Assembly: GCA_937901345.1 (NCBI GenBank)
Contig: CALCHM010000014.1
Coordinates: 1 to 6,663 of the forward strand
From: an uncultured Prevotella sp.
GTDB lineage: Bacteria; Bacteroidota; Bacteroidia; Bacteroidales; Bacteroidaceae
Reading direction: 5' to 3'
Length of the DNA stretch: 6,663 nucleotides
Part shown: positions 4,506 through 6,663 of the stretch, piece after piece
Position numbering within the stretch: position 1 is the first letter of the stretch
How the letters are laid out: every line of letters begins with the position of its first letter
Made by a program: the position numbers and the translations under genes
The notes under the pieces: generated by a model
What the model was told of the DNA's origin: nothing
Database searches by the model: none
What the model saw: the letters and a program-made list of their open reading frames with translations, nothing else

Positions 4506-5291
4506 GTGCAGACTGTCCCTCAAACTTTTTGGGAACACCTTGATGCCTTGCGCAGTAGCATCATCAAGATGGCAATAGTCGTAATGGTTTGTGCCATTGC
4601 GACCTTCTGCTTTAAGACAGAATTGTTCCGTGTGTTGCTCGCACCGTGTTCCGATGATTTTGTTACGTATCGTCTGCTCGAGCAGTTGGCAGCCTATGTC
4701 ACTCAGGGAACGGCATCGCCTTTAGCACCCTTGGATGTGCAGTTGATTAATACGGGACTGGCGCAACAATTTATGCTCCATCTGAAGGCGGCATTTGCCG
4801 TAGGTCTTATCATCGCCTCGCCCTACATTATATATCTGCTCTTCCACTTCGTTTCTCCCGCGCTTTACAGTCATGAGCGCCGCTTGGGACTGCGCCTGGT
4901 GGTGAGCGGTTACGGCATGTTTGTATTAGGTTTACTGCTCACTTATTTCTTAATATTCCCCCTGACCTTCCGTTTTTTAGGAACGTATCAGGTGAGCGAC
5001 GTAGTGGCGAATACGGTCACCCTTTCATCCTATCTGGAGACGCTCTTGATGCTGAGTTTGTCGATGGGCATCGTGTTTGAAATCCCCGTGCTTTGCCACC
5101 TTTTGGCAAGCGTTGGACTCATCCGTGCACAAACGATGCGCAAGTATCGCCGCCACGTAGTAGTCGGGCTGCTCGTTCTCGCAGCCATTATTACCCCAAC
5201 TGCCGATGCTTTCACGCTGTTGCTCGTGGCCTTCCCCATGTGGTTGTTGTTCGAGGTGAGTATTTGGGTGGTGAGTAAATCTAAATCCTAG
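4506..5291 (+). CDS. tatC: TatC, twin-arginine translocase receptor subunit
   Basis: This 261-residue inner-membrane protein recognises twin-arginine signal peptides and recruits TatA. About six membrane segments fall near residues 17-36, 88-115, 130-151, 178-205, 215-231 and 236-256. Family motifs are FWEHLDALR at 8-16 (signal-binding N-terminus), SPALYSHER at 117-125 with E124 matching the essential glutamate of E. coli TatC, FPLTFRFL at 151-158, FEIPVL at 191-196 with the membrane-buried E192, and IITPTADAFTLLL at 228-240. The start is GTG: tatA's in-frame TAA lies just upstream, and there is no in-frame ATG before the conserved FWEHL motif. The longer loop after the first helix (about residues 45-87) fits Bacteroidetes TatC as I remember it. 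The gene is intact and ends at TAG 5289-5291. Confidence 0.95.
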   Translation: MQTVPQTFWEHLDALRSSIIKMAIVVMVCAIATFCFKTELFRVLLAPCSDDFVTYRLLEQLAAYVTQGTASPLAPLDVQLINTGLAQQFMLHLKAAFAVGLIIASPYIIYLLFHFVSPALYSHERRLGLRLVVSGYGMFVLGLLLTYFLIFPLTFRFLGTYQVSDVVANTVTLSSYLETLLMLSLSMGIVFEIPVLCHLLASVGLIRAQTMRKYRRHVVVGLLVLAAIITPTADAFTLLLVAFPMWLLFEVSIWVVSKSKS

Positions 5292-5348
5292 GGGCTAGAG
5301 GGTCTAGATTTTCAAGATGCGCTTGAGTTTCTAGAGTCTCTAGATTTT
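5287..5348. repeat. CTAG-rich direct and inverted repeats after tatC
   Basis: Five CTAG tetramers fall within 56 bases (5288, 5295, 5304, 5331 and 5340). CTAGAGGGTCTAGATTTT at 5295-5312 is repeated at 5331-5348 with 16 of 18 bases matching. CTAGAGTCTCTAG at 5331-5343 is a perfect odd palindrome, and TCAAG/CTTGA (5312-5316, 5322-5326) can form a small hairpin between the copies. The block starts at the tatC stop codon. Function is unknown. Confidence 0.7.
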
Positions 5349-5369
5349 ATAGTAAAACTCTCTTAACGC

Positions 5370-5407
5370 AAAAACGTTGCTTCCCGCGTGGGAAGCAACG
5401 TTTTTTT
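5370..5407. terminator. Bidirectional terminator between tatC and secA
   Basis: A perfect 16-bp stem (AAAAACGTTGCTTCCC at 5370-5385, loop GCGT, complement at 5390-5405) is followed by T residues through 5407 on the plus strand. The A5 at its left gives a T-run on the minus strand. It lies between the convergent ends of tatC and secA and can stop transcription from both sides. Confidence 0.93.
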
Positions 5408-5416
5408 GCATTTGTA

Positions 5417-6663
5417 TTAAAGTCCTCTGCCGTGGCAGTTTTTGAACTTCTTTCCGCTTCCGCAAGGACAGGGGTCGTTGCGTCCGGGAAGTTGTTCCTT
5501 CACGATGGGCTGAGGTGCACGTTCGCGGGTGTCGCGTTGTGCTGCCTGCTGCATCGCATTATTGGGTGATTGTGCGGGACCGTGAGACTCCTGCAACTGC
5601 TGCTTGGGTTGTTCGGGTTCGGGCGCTGCTTCACGTACTTGCTGTGGTGCTTGTACGGGGATTTGTGCGCGCATCAAAGTGGCTACGGTTGCATTGTTGA
5701 TCTTGTTCACCATATCGTCGAAGAGTTTCACACTCTCGAGTTTGAAGATAAGGAGCGGATCCTTCTGTTCGTAGCTAGCGTTGTGAACAGAGTGTTTGAG
5801 TTCGTCGAGCGCGCGGAGGTTTTCCTTCCAAGCGTCATCGATGTTATGGAGGAGAATCGCCTTTTCGAAGTCCTTCACCACTTCCTTACTTTCAGTTTCG
5901 TACGCCTTCTGGAGGTTGGTGCGAATGTTGTAAACGAGTTTACCGTCAGTAATGGGGATGAGGATGTTTTCGTAAACATGCGCTTGCTGCTCGTACACCT
6001 GCTTGATGACGGGAACTGCAATTTCTGCCAAGCGATCTGTACGACGCTTGAAGTTTGCCATCGCTGCCTCAAATGCCTTTTCGAAAAGGTCTTCTTGCTT
6101 CATTGAAGTGTATTCTTCAGCAGTGAAGGGCGCGTCCATCGCCATGATTTCGATGAAACTGTCGCGGCATGCTTCGTAGTCGGCACTCTTTTCAACGATG
6201 TAGATACAGCGGTCCCAAATCATGTTGGAAATATCCATACCGATACGTTCACCCATGAGGGCGTGGCGACGCTTTTCGTAGATAACAGAGCGCTGCTTGT
6301 TCATCACGTCATCGTATTCAAGGAGGCGCTTACGGATACCGAAGTTGTTTTCTTCCACCTTCTTCTGTGCGCGTTCGATGCTTGAATTTACAATAGACGC
6401 TTCAAGCACTTCGCCTTCCTTGAAACCGAGTTTGTCCATCACCTTCGAAATCTTATCACCACCGTTGAGGCGCATGAGTTGGTCTTCCAACGAAACGAAG
6501 AAGATAGATGAACCGGGGTCGCCCTGACGTCCTGCACGACCACGGAGCTGGCGGTCAACGCGACGGCTTTCGTGGCGCTCAGTACCGATGATGGCGAGAC
6601 CACCCGCAGCCTTCACTTCGTCGCTCAACTTGATGTCGGTACCACGACCCGCCATGTTGGTGG
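5417..6663 (-). CDS. secA: SecA, preprotein translocase ATPase, C-terminal part (5' end outside window)
   Basis: About 414 C-terminal residues of SecA are visible; the frame is open to the window edge, so the ATG at 6655 is the internal methionine of TNMAGRGTDIKL and not a start. SecA is the cytoplasmic motor that pushes unfolded preproteins through SecYEG. Numbering from that methionine, residues 1-60 finish nucleotide-binding domain 2, with GTERHESRRVDRQLRGRAGRQGD at 24-46 carrying the arginine-finger helicase motif. Then follow the helical scaffold and wing domains (FGIRKRLLEYDDVMNKQR at about 105-122), a Gln/Pro-rich flexible linker (about 340-388), and the zinc-binding SEC-C tail GRNDPCPCGSGKKFKNCHG with C396, C398, C407 and H408. 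Such a tail typically binds SecB and phospholipids. The gene is convergent with tatC and shares the terminator at 5370-5407. Nothing is broken in the visible part. Confidence 0.96.
   Translation of the reverse strand, partial: TNMAGRGTDIKLSDEVKAAGGLAIIGTERHESRRVDRQLRGRAGRQGDPGSSIFFVSLEDQLMRLNGGDKISKVMDKLGFKEGEVLEASIVNSSIERAQKKVEENNFGIRKRLLEYDDVMNKQRSVIYEKRRHALMGERIGMDISNMIWDRCIYIVEKSADYEACRDSFIEIMAMDAPFTAEEYTSMKQEDLFEKAFEAAMANFKRRTDRLAEIAVPVIKQVYEQQAHVYENILIPITDGKLVYNIRTNLQKAYETESKEVVKDFEKAILLHNIDDAWKENLRALDELKHSVHNASYEQKDPLLIFKLESVKLFDDMVNKINNATVATLMRAQIPVQAPQQVREAAPEPEQPKQQLQESHGPAQSPNNAMQQAAQRDTRERAPQPIVKEQLPGRNDPCPCGSGKKFKNCHGRGL

Noticed and set aside
5570..6106. 178-residue plus-strand frame opposite secA
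   Set aside because: It is antisense to conserved SecA coding sequence and has no recognisable family features.
6653..6655. ATG as the start of secA
   Set aside because: It is the methionine of the internal TNMAGRGTD motif; the frame continues through the window edge.

Overview
The window looks like chromosomal DNA from a member of the Bacteroidales, most likely a Prevotella-like organism. The reasons are a small gene between the L33 gene and a terminator that matches DUF4295, a protein I know only from Bacteroidetes; a promoter with the Bacteroidetes -33/-7 form (TTTG, 20 bases, TTACTTTG); mostly weak or absent Shine-Dalgarno sequences; and the sequence style of TatA, TatC and SecA. No phage, transposase, CRISPR array, tRNA or rRNA was found.

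Layout, left to right. Positions 1-409 hold the 3' end of tsaD (tRNA t6A modification). A strong promoter then drives the ribosomal operon rpmB-rpmG-DUF4295 (555-1197), closed by a clear hairpin terminator. The next 366 bases are non-coding and packed with repeats: 15 in-phase 7-base units, a pair of imperfect 31-base inverted arms flanked by 16-base direct repeats, a short reverse-orientation echo of the 7-base units, and a telomere-like TAAACCC triplet. After this come a Tat-exported, probably lipid-anchored aldo/keto reductase with two Fe-S cysteine motifs (1624-2973) and a DUF1893 gene (2986-3402), which look like an operon. A lone ECF-transporter S-component-like membrane protein follows (3506-3985), then five tandem 40/41-base repeats, then tatA (4329-4496; 55 residues) and tatC (4506-5291). 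A perfect 16-bp hairpin serves as a shared terminator between tatC and the convergent secA, whose 3' portion fills 5417-6663 on the minus strand.

How the genes fit together: the right half is about protein export. TatA and TatC form a minimal twin-arginine translocase, SecA powers the Sec pathway, and the Fe-S reductase carries a twin-arginine signal with a lipobox, so it is a plausible client of the Tat system encoded 1.4 kb downstream. The left half is about translation (t6A modification and 50S proteins).

The most interesting observations are a sudden codon-usage switch about 20 codons into the DUF1893 gene, which suggests a recombination joint with an imported AKR block; the 40/41-base array upstream of tatA with hairpins at some unit junctions; and the layered repeats behind the ribosomal operon, at the place where ftsY is often found in related genomes. 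I see no convincing evidence of an entirely new multi-gene system.
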